Below, piece by piece: positions 9,589 to 18,986 of a stretch of DNA of 64,000 bases (within the stretch, counting starts at the first letter, position 1; every line of letters starts with the position of its first letter). Source of the DNA: Burkholderia anthina (lineage in GTDB: Bacteria; Pseudomonadota; Gammaproteobacteria; Burkholderiales; Burkholderiaceae); contig NZ_CABVLY010000002.1 of NCBI RefSeq assembly GCF_902498995.1, forward strand, positions 248,001 to 312,000, given 5' to 3'. A program made the translations under genes and the position numbers. The notes beneath the pieces are model-generated. The model made no database searches. It was not told the DNA's origin and saw only the letters and a list, made by a program, of their open reading frames with translations.

Positions 9589-9593
9589 ACCGT

Positions 9594-11207
9594 TCACCGG
9601 CCGAGCAGCAGATCGGCGCCGCGTTCGCCGATCATGATCGCCGGCGCATTGGTATTGCCGCTCGGCACCTGCGGGCAGATCGAGCAATCGATCACGCGCA
9701 GGTTCGAGAAACCGTGCACGCGCAGCGACTTCTGGTCCACCACCGACGTCCGCGGGTCCGTGCCCATCCGGCACGTGCCGGCCGGGTGATAGACGGTCTT
9801 GATGTCCTGACGGACGAATTTCTCGATCGCCGGCAGATCGTCCGGATCGACCCGCGCAGGCGCGACGATGTCCTTCACGTGCGCGCGCAGCGCCTGCGCC
9901 GACAGGATCCGGAGCCCCGCCTGGACGGCGCGGATCTGCCCTTCGAGATCGGCCGGATCGCTCAGGAAGTTCGCGTCGATCCGGGGAAGATCCGCCGGAT
10001 CCGTGCTGCGCAATTGCACCTGCCCGCGCGACTTCGGCTGCAGATGGCCGACCTTGACCGACATGCCGTGTTCGCCCGCCGGCGGCTTCTCCCCCGGCGT
10101 ATTGTCGAAGTTGTCGAGCAGCGGCAGGAAATGGAACTGGACGTCGGGGCGCCCGGTGCCCAGCGTGTCGATGAACGCGCCGCCTTCGAGGATGTTGCTG
10201 GTCAGCAACCCGCTCCTGAAGCACTTCCACTGCAGGAAATGGCGCATCGCCCTGAGCCCTTCGTTCTCGCCATAGAGGCTCGTCGGCGTACGAATCGACG
10301 CCTGCACCGACATGTGCAGATGATCGTGGAAGTTCTTGCCGACCGGCAATGCCGCCACCGTATCGATACCGAACGCGGCGAGCTGCTCCGCCGGCCCGAT
10401 GCCCGACAGCATCAGCACCTTCGGACTCCCGATCGCCCCCGCGCTCACGACGACCTCGTTGCGCACCTGCACCGACACCGGCGCATTGCCGCCTTCGCTG
10501 AATTCGACCGCGACCGCGCGCCCCGCATCCGTCTTGATCCGGTGCACGAGCGCGCCCGTCACCACCTTCAGCTTCGCATCGTTGCGCACCGACGCCAGAT
10601 ACGTTCGCGCCGTACTCGCGCGCTCGCCGTTGCGCGTCGTCGTCTGGTAATAGCCGATCCCCTGCTGCACTTCGCCGTTGAAATCGTTGACGTAGGGCAG
10701 CCCCATTTCCTGTCCGGCGCGAATGAATGCGGCCGTCAGCGGATGGCGATAGCGGTTCTCGCTGACGGGTAGCGGCCCCGTCTGGCCGTGATACGCCGGC
10801 CCCAGGCTTTCGTTCGCTTCCGCCTTCATGAAGTACGGCAGCACGTCGTCGTAGCGCCAGTCCGTGCATCCCCACTGCGTCGCCCAGTCGTCGTAGTCGT
10901 CGCGCTGGCCGCGGATATAGATCATTCCGTTGACGGAACTGCCGCCGCCCAGCACCTTGCCCTGCGCGATGATCATCCGGCGATCGTTCGCGTTCGGCTG
11001 CGGTTCGGTCATGTACGGCCACGATTTCTTCTGGAACACCATCATCACGCCGCCCGGAATCCGGTGAAACGGATTGTCGTCGCGGGTGCCGGCTTCCAGC
11101 AGCAGGACCGAGCCGGCGTTCTGCTGAATCAGCCGCGCGGCAACGACGCAACCGGCGGAACCCGCGCCGATGACGACGTAATCGAAGGTCAGGTCTTGTG
11201 TAGTCAT
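9594..11207 (-). CDS. GMC-family FAD oxidoreductase (choline/alcohol dehydrogenase type)
   Basis: 537 residues, normal length for the choline dehydrogenase/alkJ group. The FAD motif GAGSAG is at residues 14-19, followed by the GMC signature QGKVLGGGSSVNGMIYIRG and a second signature VVVSAGAIGSPKVLMLSGIG. The catalytic His lies in YHPAGTCRMG and the Asn in SGNTNAPAI. Expected reaction: oxidation of a primary alcohol to an aldehyde, passing electrons to the respiratory chain or oxygen. It lies 90 bases downstream of an ALDH gene on the same strand, so the two probably convert an alcohol to its acid. Substrate unknown. Confidence 0.9.
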   Translation of the reverse strand: MTTQDLTFDYVVIGAGSAGCVVAARLIQQNAGSVLLLEAGTRDDNPFHRIPGGVMMVFQKKSWPYMTEPQPNANDRRMIIAQGKVLGGGSSVNGMIYIRGQRDDYDDWATQWGCTDWRYDDVLPYFMKAEANESLGPAYHGQTGPLPVSENRYRHPLTAAFIRAGQEMGLPYVNDFNGEVQQGIGYYQTTTRNGERASTARTYLASVRNDAKLKVVTGALVHRIKTDAGRAVAVEFSEGGNAPVSVQVRNEVVVSAGAIGSPKVLMLSGIGPAEQLAAFGIDTVAALPVGKNFHDHLHMSVQASIRTPTSLYGENEGLRAMRHFLQWKCFRSGLLTSNILEGGAFIDTLGTGRPDVQFHFLPLLDNFDNTPGEKPPAGEHGMSVKVGHLQPKSRGQVQLRSTDPADLPRIDANFLSDPADLEGQIRAVQAGLRILSAQALRAHVKDIVAPARVDPDDLPAIEKFVRQDIKTVYHPAGTCRMGTDPRTSVVDQKSLRVHGFSNLRVIDCSICPQVPSGNTNAPAIMIGERGADLLLGR

Positions 11208-11297
11208 GTCAGTCGATAGGGGTAAGCGGGCATGCGATGCAACGCCCGTGGTCTTGTGGTTGTGTGGTCGGAGGGTCCGCGCGCGGCGCGCGGGCCG

Positions 11298-12752
11298 CTA
11301 CATCGCGATCGTGACGACCTTCTCTTCCAGGTACGCATCGAGCCCGCTCTGCGACAGGTCGCGCCCGACGCCGCTGTCCTTGAAGCCGCCCCACGGCAGC
11401 CGCGCGTCGAGCGGGCTCCATGCGTTCACCGCGACCGCGCCGACCCGCAGCCGCGCGGCGGTGCGGTGCGCGGTGGCGAGGTCGCGCGTCCACATCGATG
11501 CGGACAGCGCATAGACGGTGTCGTTCGCCAGCGCGACCGCCTCGTCTTCCGTATCGAACGGCATGATCGTGCCGACCGGGCCGAACACTTCGTCGCGTGC
11601 GATGCGCATCGCCGGATCGACATTCGCGAAGACCGTCGGCCGCACGAAGAAGCCCTGCGACGGCACCGGCTCGTCGCCCGCGACCATCGTTGCGCCGTCG
11701 CGCAGGGCCGTCGCGATATGCGTCTTCACGCGATCGGCGTGACGCGCACTGATCAGCGCGCCCATTTGCGTCTGCGGATCGAACGGCGTACCGACCTTCA
11801 CGGAGCGCGCCGCGTGCGCGAGCGCGCCGACGACTTCGTCGTAGCGACGGCGCTGCACGAGCACGCGCGTGCCCGCCGCGCAGGTTTGCCCCTGGTTGAC
11901 GAACAGCCCCATCGCGACGCCGGCGACCGCCTGCTCGAGATTCGCGTCGTCGAAGATGATCTGCGGCGCCTTGCCGCCGAGTTCGAGCGTCAGCCGCTTG
12001 AACGTCGCGCCGGCTTCGCGCGCGATCGTCCGGCCGACCTCGGTGCTGCCCGTGAAACTGATCTTGTCGACGCCGGGGTGATTGACCAGTGCGGCCCCGA
12101 CCGACGCGCCGATGCCGTGCACGAGATTCACGACGCCCGGCGGAAACCCGGCCTCCGCGGCCAGGTCCGCCAGTGCGCCCACGGCGAGCGGCGCGTCTTC
12201 CGACGGCTTCATCACGACCGTGCAGCCCGCCGCGAGCGCCGGCGCGAGCTTCCAGCACGCGATCATCAGCGGCGCATTCCAGGGCACGATCAGGCCGGCG
12301 ACACCGACGGCCTCGCGCACGGTGTAGTTGACGGTCGGACGCCCCATGAAGCCGCCGGTCGGAATCTGCCGGCCTTCGAGCTTGTCGGCCCAGCCGGCGA
12401 AGTAGCGCAGCGTGTCGATCGACATCGGTAGATCCATCATGCGCACCTCCATGGCCGGGCGGCCCTGTTCGCGCGCCAGCAGCTCGACGAAGCGCTCGGC
12501 GTCGCGCTCGAGCAGGTCGGCCAGCGCGTGCAGCAATTGCGCGCGCGCGGCGCCCGGCAACCGGCTCCAGGCGCCGCCGTCGAATTGCGCACGGGCCGCG
12601 CGCACGGCCAGGTCGACGTCGGCGTCGGTGCCGGCCGCCACGCGCGCGAGCAACTGACCCGTGCACGGTTCGCGTTTCTCGAACCATTCGCCGCGGGCGG
12701 CTTCGCGCTGCTCGCCCGCGATCCGGTGTTTGAGGGTGTATTCGGCTGCCAT
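11298..12752 (-). CDS. NAD-dependent aldehyde dehydrogenase
   Basis: 484-residue ALDH with Asn159 (PWNA), Glu257 (LELGGKAP) and Cys291 (GQTCAAG) in the expected places. The cofactor loop FTGSTEVG and the C-terminal LPWGGFKDSGVGRDL are also present. ATG 12752 has GGAG upstream; longer frames to 12926 lack a ribosome binding site. It is the first gene of an operon with the GMC oxidoreductase and would oxidise that enzyme's aldehyde product. It is not a recent copy of the ALDH at 4134: the two differ throughout. Confidence 0.9.
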   Translation of the reverse strand: MAAEYTLKHRIAGEQREAARGEWFEKREPCTGQLLARVAAGTDADVDLAVRAARAQFDGGAWSRLPGAARAQLLHALADLLERDAERFVELLAREQGRPAMEVRMMDLPMSIDTLRYFAGWADKLEGRQIPTGGFMGRPTVNYTVREAVGVAGLIVPWNAPLMIACWKLAPALAAGCTVVMKPSEDAPLAVGALADLAAEAGFPPGVVNLVHGIGASVGAALVNHPGVDKISFTGSTEVGRTIAREAGATFKRLTLELGGKAPQIIFDDANLEQAVAGVAMGLFVNQGQTCAAGTRVLVQRRRYDEVVGALAHAARSVKVGTPFDPQTQMGALISARHADRVKTHIATALRDGATMVAGDEPVPSQGFFVRPTVFANVDPAMRIARDEVFGPVGTIMPFDTEDEAVALANDTVYALSASMWTRDLATAHRTAARLRVGAVAVNAWSPLDARLPWGGFKDSGVGRDLSQSGLDAYLEEKVVTIAM

Positions 12753-12936
12753 GTCGTTCGTCTCCAGATTGAGGGCCGATCCCGCGCATGACGGCTGGAT
12801 CGGCTTATCTGGCCCACTGTAGGACGAGGCTTTTGGCGCTGCTGGTACGTCCGTGCACCGGATGCAGGATTCACGTGCATGGGCGGGCGGCGTGGGCCGC
12901 CGAAGCAACCCACCATCGAACCCCAAATAATCCCCC

Positions 12937-12986
12937 TTGACACCCTATCTTTCGATATATATCTTTAGATATGTTTTACGACATAT
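12937..12986 (+). promoter_or_regulatory. promoter and three consecutive dyads upstream of the PadR gene
   Basis: TTGACA (12937-12942) is followed 17 bases later by TATCTT. Three dyads sit on and after this -10: TATCTTTCGATA (12946-12957), ATATCTTTAGATAT (12959-12972, perfect 6-base arms) and ATATGT-N6-ACATAT (12969-12986). Their AT-rich, TATC/GATA-type arms resemble operators of NfeR-type PadR repressors, which points to autoregulation. The 245-base gap also serves the divergent ALDH operon. Confidence 0.7.
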
Positions 12987-12997
12987 AGGATACGATC

Positions 12998-13708
12998 ATG
13001 CGACACAACCCCTCCCGCGGCCATGCCCGATGCGACGGTCATGGTGCGCATGCCGGCCCTGAATGGTTCGCCGGTCTCTGGCACGCGATCGGCCGCCATC
13101 GGCGCGGCCACGATCCGTTCGGTGGCGGCCCGTTCGGCGGCCGTGGCGGACGCGGCGGCTTTGGCGATTTCGGCGACGACGGCATGCCGCGCGGCCGCCA
13201 GTTCAGCTCCGACGATCTTCAACTGCTGCTGCTCGCGCTCGTCGCCGAGCAGCCGAGCCACGGCTACGAGCTCATCAAGGCGCTCGACACGCGCTCGAAC
13301 GGCTTCTACAGCCCGAGCCCCGGCATGGTGTACCCGGCACTCACGTATCTCGAGGAAGTCGGCTTCGTCGCGTCGCAGGCGGAAGGCAACCGCAAGCGTT
13401 ACGCCCTCACCGACGCCGGCCGCGCGCATCTCGATGCGCAGCGCGAACGCGTCGACACCCTGTTCGCGCGCCTCACGCATCTCGCGCGCAAGATGGAGTT
13501 CATGCGCCGCGCCTTTGCCGGCGAAGCGGCGGGCAACGAAGCACCGGACGAAGCACAGCCCGGCTGGCTGCCGGAGTTCGTCGAGGCTCGGCTCGCCCTG
13601 AAGCGCGCGCTGCTGCACAAGAGCGCCGCCGATGCCGACGAACAGCGTCGCATCGCGGCCATCATGCGCCGCGCGACGGCCGAAATCGAAGGCGGCACCG
13701 GCGCGTAA
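12998..13708 (+). CDS. PadR-family metal-responsive repressor, NfeR (YqjI)-like
   Basis: 236 residues. The first 40 residues are rich in metal ligands (His3, 9, 15, 18, 29, 34, 38 and Cys12), followed by a Gly/Arg linker. The PadR winged helix follows (DDLQLLLLALVAEQPSHGYELIKAL...SPGMVYPALTYLEE), then a helical dimerisation tail. This layout matches E. coli YqjI/NfeR, a nickel-responsive repressor of the ferric reductase gene yqjH/nfeF. Here a ferric-reductase-like gene follows 37 bases downstream, supporting the same pairing. Which metal is sensed is an inference. Confidence 0.85.
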   Translation: MRHNPSRGHARCDGHGAHAGPEWFAGLWHAIGRHRRGHDPFGGGPFGGRGGRGGFGDFGDDGMPRGRQFSSDDLQLLLLALVAEQPSHGYELIKALDTRSNGFYSPSPGMVYPALTYLEEVGFVASQAEGNRKRYALTDAGRAHLDAQRERVDTLFARLTHLARKMEFMRRAFAGEAAGNEAPDEAQPGWLPEFVEARLALKRALLHKSAADADEQRRIAAIMRRATAEIEGGTGA

Positions 13709-13745
13709 CCCGCGCCGCCCCGTCAAACCATAGGAGAACGGATTG

Positions 13746-14567
13746 ATGCAAAACACATCCGAGCGCGCCGTCACCCGCGTGCGCCATACCCTCAAGTTCC
13801 GCCTGCTGCAGGTCGTGCGCGTGCACGCCGTGACGCCGCACTTGCTGCGCGTCACGCTCGGCGGCCCCGACCTCGCGGATTTCGAATCGTCGTCGTTCGA
13901 CGATCACGTGAAGGTGTTTTTCCCGGCGCCCGGCGCCGATCGGCCGGCACTGCCGACACTCGGCGCGAACGGCCCGGAATTTCCGGAGGGTGAACCGAAG
14001 CCCGTCGCGCGCGACTTCACGCCGCGCCGCTTCGACCGCGCCGCCTGCGAACTGGATCTGGAATTCGTGCTGAACCATCCGGGCCCCGCATCGCAGTGGG
14101 CCGCGCAGGCACGCGTCGGCCAGTGGCTCGGCATCGGCGGCCCGCGCGGGTCGTTCGTGGTCCCGATCGATTTCGACTGGCATCTGCTGATCGGCGACGA
14201 TACGGCGCTGCCCGCGATCGCGCGGCGTCTCGAGCAATTGCCGGCCGGCTCGCGCGCAGCGGTGGTGCTGGAGGTCGCGGATCGCAGCGCGCAGATCGCG
14301 TTCGATACGCGTGCCGACGTGCATGAAATCTGGCGCTTTCGCGCCGAAGCCGAGACGGAGGACGACGACGTGCTGCTGAACGCCGTGCGCGAACTGCCGC
14401 TGCCGCCGTCCGGCGACGGTTACGTGTGGGCGGCCGGCGAAGCGCAGTCGATGCGCGCGGTGCGCCTGCACCTGACCGGCGAGCGCGGGGTCCACAAGTC
14501 GCGCATCCGCGCGGCGGCATACTGGAAGCGCGGCGCGGCGGCCGTGCACGAGACGCTGGAAGACTGA
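13746..14567 (+). CDS. siderophore-interacting FAD-dependent ferric reductase, NfeF (YqjH)-like
   Basis: 273-residue cytoplasmic flavoprotein of the SIP family. It has an N-terminal FAD-binding barrel (YRLLQVVRV-type segment FRLLQVVRVHAVTPHLLRVTLGG), the family motif RDFTPRRFD, GPRGSFVVP, and a C-terminal SIP domain with YVWAAGEAQSMRAVR. It would release iron from ferric siderophores by reduction. ATG 13746 is taken (GGAGA 10 bases upstream); TTG 13743 directly before it is an alternative. Cotranscribed with the PadR repressor. Confidence 0.88.
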   Translation: MQNTSERAVTRVRHTLKFRLLQVVRVHAVTPHLLRVTLGGPDLADFESSSFDDHVKVFFPAPGADRPALPTLGANGPEFPEGEPKPVARDFTPRRFDRAACELDLEFVLNHPGPASQWAAQARVGQWLGIGGPRGSFVVPIDFDWHLLIGDDTALPAIARRLEQLPAGSRAAVVLEVADRSAQIAFDTRADVHEIWRFRAEAETEDDDVLLNAVRELPLPPSGDGYVWAAGEAQSMRAVRLHLTGERGVHKSRIRAAAYWKRGAAAVHETLED

Positions 14568-14683
14568 CCGCGAAAGGGCGCGCGCCGGCGGGGTTGGCAT
14601 CGGCGGCGCGGCTGGTATATATGTATGTCTGCGACGCCGCTGTCGGACGACAGCCGCCGCAGCCCGTACAGGAGCGCCCGGTC

Positions 14684-14908
14684 ATGACAAAAGAAAGCCA
14701 CGCGTCGCCGTTCCTTCGCAACCTGAAGATCGCCGGATATTGCGGCCTGGCCGCAGTCGTTCTCGCGCTGTTCGTCGCGATGTGCGCGATCCTGAAGGAA
14801 AGCTCGCTCGAACGCGACGCCGCGCAACACCCGGGCGAGACGCCCGAACTGCACGAAGCGGGCGGCGGCACGTCCGCTTCGGCCGAATCGGCCAAGACGC
14901 CCGGCTGA
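14684..14908 (+). CDS. small single-span membrane protein, unknown function
   Basis: 74 residues: a short polar N-terminus, one hydrophobic segment (GYCGLAAVVLALFVAMCAIL, about residues 18-37), and a polar, acidic, Ala/Ser-rich tail. GGAG lies 10 bases before ATG 14684, and codon use matches neighbouring genes, so it is likely real. No family recognised. It follows the ferric reductase by 116 bases and may or may not share its transcript. Confidence 0.6.
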   Translation: MTKESHASPFLRNLKIAGYCGLAAVVLALFVAMCAILKESSLERDAAQHPGETPELHEAGGGTSASAESAKTPG

Positions 14909-14943
14909 CGGCGTCCGGCCCGTACTTCTCCTGCTTGCCCCGC

Positions 14944-15525
14944 TTACGGCGCGCGCTCGCGCCCCATCATGACTGCGTGCACCGCGTCGCCGATCCGTTC
15001 GAGCGGCTCGACCACACGTTGCCCGTACAGGTGCGCGGCCAGCGCGCCGGCCGTGCCGACCAGCACGCCGCCGGCCATGTCGAACGGCCAGTGCACGCCG
15101 GCATACACGCGGCCCCATGCGATCGCCACGGCCATCGCGACCATCACGAACCCGGTCAGCCGCGTCGTACCGGCGAGCAGCATGCCGACCGCGAGGCTCC
15201 ATGCGAACGTCATGTGGTCGCTCGGAAACGAGCTGTCCGGCGAATGCGGAATCAGTTGCGTGCCGACGCCGGCCATGAACGGCCGCGGGGAGAACCAGAA
15301 ATGCCCGATCACCTGCGCGAGCAAGAGCGCCAGGCACGTACCGACGCCGGCTTCGATCGCCTGACGCCGCGTCGGCCGCTCGCCGAAGATCCAGGTCAGC
15401 AACAGCATGACGGGCAGCGCATAGACGAGCCAGTCGGCGGCGAAGATCGCGAGGCGGGCCACGCCGGGGTTCGGCGCGGCGCCGGCATTGATGGCGGAAA
15501 ACAGGGTGAGATTGAGGTTCTGCAT
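14944..15525 (-). CDS. PAP2-family membrane phosphatase, undecaprenyl-diphosphatase (BcrC/YbjG)-like
   Basis: 193 residues with five to six hydrophobic segments. It carries the three phosphatase motifs of the PAP2 superfamily: an RP pair at 81-82 (FSPRPF), PSDH at 101-104, and R139...H145...D149 (GRVYAGVHWPFD). Expected to dephosphorylate undecaprenyl diphosphate or a related lipid phosphate on the periplasmic face. Convergent with the small membrane protein gene. Confidence 0.85.
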   Translation of the reverse strand: MQNLNLTLFSAINAGAAPNPGVARLAIFAADWLVYALPVMLLLTWIFGERPTRRQAIEAGVGTCLALLLAQVIGHFWFSPRPFMAGVGTQLIPHSPDSSFPSDHMTFAWSLAVGMLLAGTTRLTGFVMVAMAVAIAWGRVYAGVHWPFDMAGGVLVGTAGALAAHLYGQRVVEPLERIGDAVHAVMMGRERAP

Positions 15526-15993
15526 GAATCCGGTTGCGTGAAACGTAAGGGGGGGACCGGTCGCGCCGGTCGGATGCGAACGATGCTAGTGCTCACTCGC
15601 TTAAGGGGTGCTTAATGCGCCGGGCGACCTGCACCGGTGTCCGGATCGCCTGAACCGGGGCCGGGGCCGGTTCGTCGCGGCGAACGCACTTAGAGCCCGC
15701 ACCGCAACACAAGTTCACACAATTGTCACATTCCCGCGCGACCTTCTCCCGGAAACCCTCACCACTTATCCCGTAAAGGCTCACCCTTTTCACATCGTGG
15801 CGTCATTGACGCGTGCGAAGATCGGGCCGCCGGGCGCAATCCACGCCGTTTGTGTCGCTCGCCTCAACATTTACATCGCTGATACGTCGAAATCGGCAAC
15901 AATTAATTCCAGATGCGGCATCGCACAACGGCAACGCACAGGCATACGATTACGACCACTCATCCACGAAGCGATCAACAACAAGGAGTCCGC
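15526..15993. other. 468-bp intergenic region upstream of adc
   Basis: No gene supported; the open frame at 15608-15997 has no domain and is out of step with local codon use. It holds the adc promoter region, an AT-rich tract (15850-15920) and two inverted origin-type iterons (15747-15785, listed separately). Confidence 0.5.
15747..15785 (-). repeat. two dispersed origin-type iterons
   Basis: Minus-strand copies of the repA iteron: GGTGAGGGTTTCCGGGA (15747-15763) and GGTGAGCCTTTACGGGA (15769-15785), spaced 22 bases start to start. They lie 24 kb from the main array, in inverted orientation relative to it. Confidence 0.65.
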
Positions 15994-16734
15994 ATGAAAC
16001 CCAGCGATGTCCGATCGAAAGCGTTTGCGATGCCGTTGACCAGCCCCGCGTTCCCGATGGGCCCGTACCGTTTCGTCGATCGTGAGTTTCTGATCATCAC
16101 GTATCGCACCGATCCGGATCGTCTCCGTGAAATTGTCCCCGAGCCGCTGCAGATCACCGAGCCGCTCGTTCATTACGAATTCATTCGCATGGCCGATTCG
16201 ACCGGCTTCGGCGACTACACCGAAAGCGGCCAGGTGATTCCCGTCGAATACAACGGCCAGGCCGGCGGCTACACGCTCGCGATGTATCTCGACGATCACC
16301 CGCCGATCGCCGGCGGCCGCGAGCTGTGGGGTTTCCCGAAGAAGCTCGCATCGCCCACGCTGCACGTGAACACCGATCACATCCTGGGCACGCTCGACTA
16401 CGGCAAGGTGCGCGTCGCGACCGGCACGATGGGCTACAAGCACAAGGAACTCGACATCGACGAGCAGCTGAAGCGTCTCGCCGGCCCGAACTTCCTGCTG
16501 AAGATCATCCCGCACGTCGACGGCACCGCACGCGTGTGCGAACTGGTGCGCTACTACATGCAGGACATCAAGATGAAGGGCGCGTGGACGGGCCCCGCAT
16601 CGCTCGAACTGGCGCCGCACGCGCTCGCGCCGGTGGCCGATCTGCCGGTTCTCGAGATCGTCGAGGCACGCCACCTCGTAGCAGATTTGACACTCGGCCT
16701 GGGCGAAGTCGTCTACGATTACCTGGCTCAGTAA
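15994..16734 (+). CDS. adc: acetoacetate decarboxylase
   Basis: 246 residues, normal for the family. Decarboxylates acetoacetate to acetone and CO2 through a Schiff base. The signature ELWGFPKK places the paired active-site lysines at 116-117. ATG 15994 follows AAGGAG; the frame reaches 15913 without a better start. First gene of an operon with 3-hydroxybutyrate dehydrogenase and a patatin-like lipase, so it probably handles excess acetoacetate during PHB or ketone-body turnover. Confidence 0.93.
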   Translation: MKPSDVRSKAFAMPLTSPAFPMGPYRFVDREFLIITYRTDPDRLREIVPEPLQITEPLVHYEFIRMADSTGFGDYTESGQVIPVEYNGQAGGYTLAMYLDDHPPIAGGRELWGFPKKLASPTLHVNTDHILGTLDYGKVRVATGTMGYKHKELDIDEQLKRLAGPNFLLKIIPHVDGTARVCELVRYYMQDIKMKGAWTGPASLELAPHALAPVADLPVLEIVEARHLVADLTLGLGEVVYDYLAQ

Positions 16735-16786
16735 CACGTCCGCAGTCCTTTCTCCCTGTCAATCCTTTCACCACGGGAAATTCGAA

Positions 16787-17572
16787 ATGAGCAACCTGAA
16801 TGGCAAGACCGCAGTCGTCACGGGCGCCGCGAGCGGCATCGGCAAGGAAATCGCACTCGAACTCGCGAAAGCGGGCGCGGCCGTCGCGATCGCCGACCTG
16901 AACCAGGACGGCGCAAACGCGGTTGCCGACGAGATCAACAAGGCAGGCGGCAAGGCAATCGGCGTCGCGATGGACGTGACCAACGAGGACGCGGTCAACA
17001 GCGGCATCGACAAGGTGGCCGAAGCGTTCGGCTCGGTCGACATCCTCGTGTCGAACGCAGGCATCCAGATTGTCAACCCGATCGAGAACTACTCGTTCGC
17101 CGACTGGAAGAAGATGCAGGCGATCCACGTCGACGGCGCGTTCCTGACGACCAAGGCCGCGCTCAAGCACATGTACAAGGACGATCGCGGCGGCGTCGTG
17201 ATCTACATGGGCTCGGTGCACTCGCACGAAGCGTCGCCGCTGAAGTCGGCGTACGTGACGGCCAAGCACGGCCTGCTCGGTCTGGCACGCGTGCTGGCGA
17301 AGGAAGGCGCGAAGCACAACGTGCGCTCGCACGTGGTGTGTCCGGGCTTCGTGCGCACGCCGCTGGTCGACAAGCAGATTCCGGAGCAGGCGAAGGAGCT
17401 CGGGATCAGCGAAGAGGACGTGATCAAGAAGGTGATGCTGGGCAACACGGTCGACGGTGTGTTCACGACGGTGCAGGACGTCGCGCAGACGGTGCTGTTC
17501 CTGTCGGCGTTCCCGAGCGCCGCGCTCACCGGCCAGTCGTTCGTCGTCAGCCACGGCTGGTTCATGCAGTAA
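16787..17572 (+). CDS. bdhA: D-3-hydroxybutyrate dehydrogenase
   Basis: 261-residue SDR interconverting 3-hydroxybutyrate and acetoacetate with NAD. It shows TGAASGIG at 13-20, SNAG, a catalytic Ser in [11 protein letters not shown] and YVTAKHG (YxxxK), plus the HBDH-specific C-terminal [10 protein letters not shown]. The length and the His following the catalytic Ser are characteristic of HBDH rather than FabG. It lies 52 bases after adc and supplies or drains the acetoacetate pool. Confidence 0.93.
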   Translation: MSNLNGKTAVVTGAASGIGKEIALELAKAGAAVAIADLNQDGANAVADEINKAGGKAIGVAMDVTNEDAVNSGIDKVAEAFGSVDILVSNAGIQIVNPIENYSFADWKKMQAIHVDGAFLTTKAALKHMYKDDRGGVVIYMGSVHSHEASPLKSAYVTAKHGLLGLARVLAKEGAKHNVRSHVVCPGFVRTPLVDKQIPEQAKELGISEEDVIKKVMLGNTVDGVFTTVQDVAQTVLFLSAFPSAALTGQSFVVSHGWFMQ

Positions 17573-17579
17573 CGCCCCC

Positions 17580-17603
17580 GCCTCCCCTCCCCGACGGGGA
17601 GGC
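17580..17603 (+). terminator. hairpin between bdhA and the patatin gene
   Basis: Perfect 8-base stem GCCTCCCC/GGGGAGGC with an 8-base loop, starting 8 bases after the bdhA stop, with no U-tract. More likely a processing or 3'-stabilising element that lowers patatin expression than a full terminator. Confidence 0.45.
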
Positions 17604-17708
17604 GACTCCCGCATCACCGCTCATTGTCACGATGGAACGCGGCGTGCCGCCGATCGGCGTCACTCCGTTCCTCTCCGCCATCCATGGCGGGATTTCTCGG
17701 AGTCATTG

Positions 17709-18926
17709 ATGAAACCGCACGCGCGTACAGAAAAGCAGGCCGTCGATGCGGCGGACCTGCATCACGAAGCCGGCGCGCCGGCCGCTGCGCGGTCGCTGCC
17801 GTACGAAACGATCGCGCTCGTCCTGCAAGGCGGCGGCGCGCTCGGCGCGTATCAGGCCGGCGTGTTCGAAGGTCTGCACGAGGCGGGCATTCCCCTCGAC
17901 TGGATCGCCGGCATCTCGATCGGCGCGCTCAACACCGCGCTGATCGCGGGCAATGCCCCCGAACATCGCGTCGAACGGCTGCGCGAATTCTGGGAAACGA
18001 TCTGCCAGCCGGCGTTCTTTCCCGCGATTCCGGCCGCGTTCGAATTCGCACTGTTCAACAGCATCGACCAGGTCCGCACGTTCTTCACGGCGTCGCAAGC
18101 CGCGAGCGCGATGATGCAGGGCCAGCAAGGCTTCTTCGTGCCGCGCTTCCCGCCGCCGCTGCCGGGCGTGGCCGATCATCCGGAAAAGATCAGCTGGTAC
18201 GACACGTCGGCGCTGCGCGCGACGCTGCTCAAGCTGTGCGATTTCGACCGGATCAACTCGGGCGAGACCCGCGTGTCGGTCGGCGCGGTCAACGTCGGCA
18301 CCGGCAACTTCGTGTACTTCGACAACTCGCGCGTTCGCCTCGCGCCCGAGCACTTCATGGCGTCCGGCGCGCTGCCGCCCGCGTTCCCGCCGGTCGAGAT
18401 CGACGGCGAGTACTACTGGGACGGCGGCGTCGTGTCGAACACGCCGCTGATGGAAGTGCTGCGCGCGCGTCCGCGCCGCGACACGCTCGCGTTCCAGGTC
18501 GATCTGTGGAGCGCGCGCGGGCCGCTGCCGCGTACCATGGCCGACGTCGCGGAACGCACGAAGGACGTGCAGTATTCGAGCCGCACGCGTTTCGTCACCG
18601 ACACGCTGCAGCGCGAACAGCGCTACCGCAACGTGCTGCGTCACGTGCTCGACCAGGTGCCGGAAGAGCAGCGCAAGAACGACCCGTGGTGCATCGAGGC
18701 TGACGCGATGTCGAGCGGGAAGAAGTACAACATCCAGCACCTGATCTATCAGCAGAAGGCGTACGAGCACCACTACAAGGACTATCAGTTCGGTCTGTCG
18801 ACGATGCGCGACCACTGGTCCGCAGGCCTCGACGACATCCGCAAGACGCTCGCGGTCAAGGACGGCCTCGCGCTGCCCGTCAACGACGCGGGCTTCGTTA
18901 CGCACGACATTCACCGCCGCCGGTAA
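17709..18926 (+). CDS. patatin-like phospholipase with DUF3734 C-terminus
   Basis: 405 residues. The patatin domain has the oxyanion loop GGGALGAYQAG (41-51), nucleophile Ser70 in GISIG, and the catalytic Asp in DGGVVSN. It is followed by a DUF3734-type C-terminal region (MADVAERTKDVQYSSRTRF... to the end). No signal peptide, so probably cytoplasmic. In this operon it could act on PHB granules or associated lipid. That is an inference from context with adc and bdhA. Confidence 0.88.
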   Translation: MKPHARTEKQAVDAADLHHEAGAPAAARSLPYETIALVLQGGGALGAYQAGVFEGLHEAGIPLDWIAGISIGALNTALIAGNAPEHRVERLREFWETICQPAFFPAIPAAFEFALFNSIDQVRTFFTASQAASAMMQGQQGFFVPRFPPPLPGVADHPEKISWYDTSALRATLLKLCDFDRINSGETRVSVGAVNVGTGNFVYFDNSRVRLAPEHFMASGALPPAFPPVEIDGEYYWDGGVVSNTPLMEVLRARPRRDTLAFQVDLWSARGPLPRTMADVAERTKDVQYSSRTRFVTDTLQREQRYRNVLRHVLDQVPEEQRKNDPWCIEADAMSSGKKYNIQHLIYQQKAYEHHYKDYQFGLSTMRDHWSAGLDDIRKTLAVKDGLALPVNDAGFVTHDIHRRR

Positions 18927-18936
18927 TGCCGCGTGC

Positions 18937-18974
18937 GACGGCCCGGCGCGATGGATGCGCCGGGCCGTCTTTCC
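18937..18974 (+). terminator. strong rho-independent terminator of the adc operon
   Basis: Thirteen-base perfect stem GACGGCCCGGCGC/GCGCCGGGCCGTC, loop GATGGAT, then TTTCCT. Begins 11 bases after the patatin stop. Confidence 0.85.
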
Positions 18975-18986
18975 TACCGATTCGAC

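Noticed and set aside
15608..15997. 129-residue frame upstream of adc
   Set aside because: Overlaps two iterons and the adc ribosome binding site, and shows no ribosome binding site or family match of its own.
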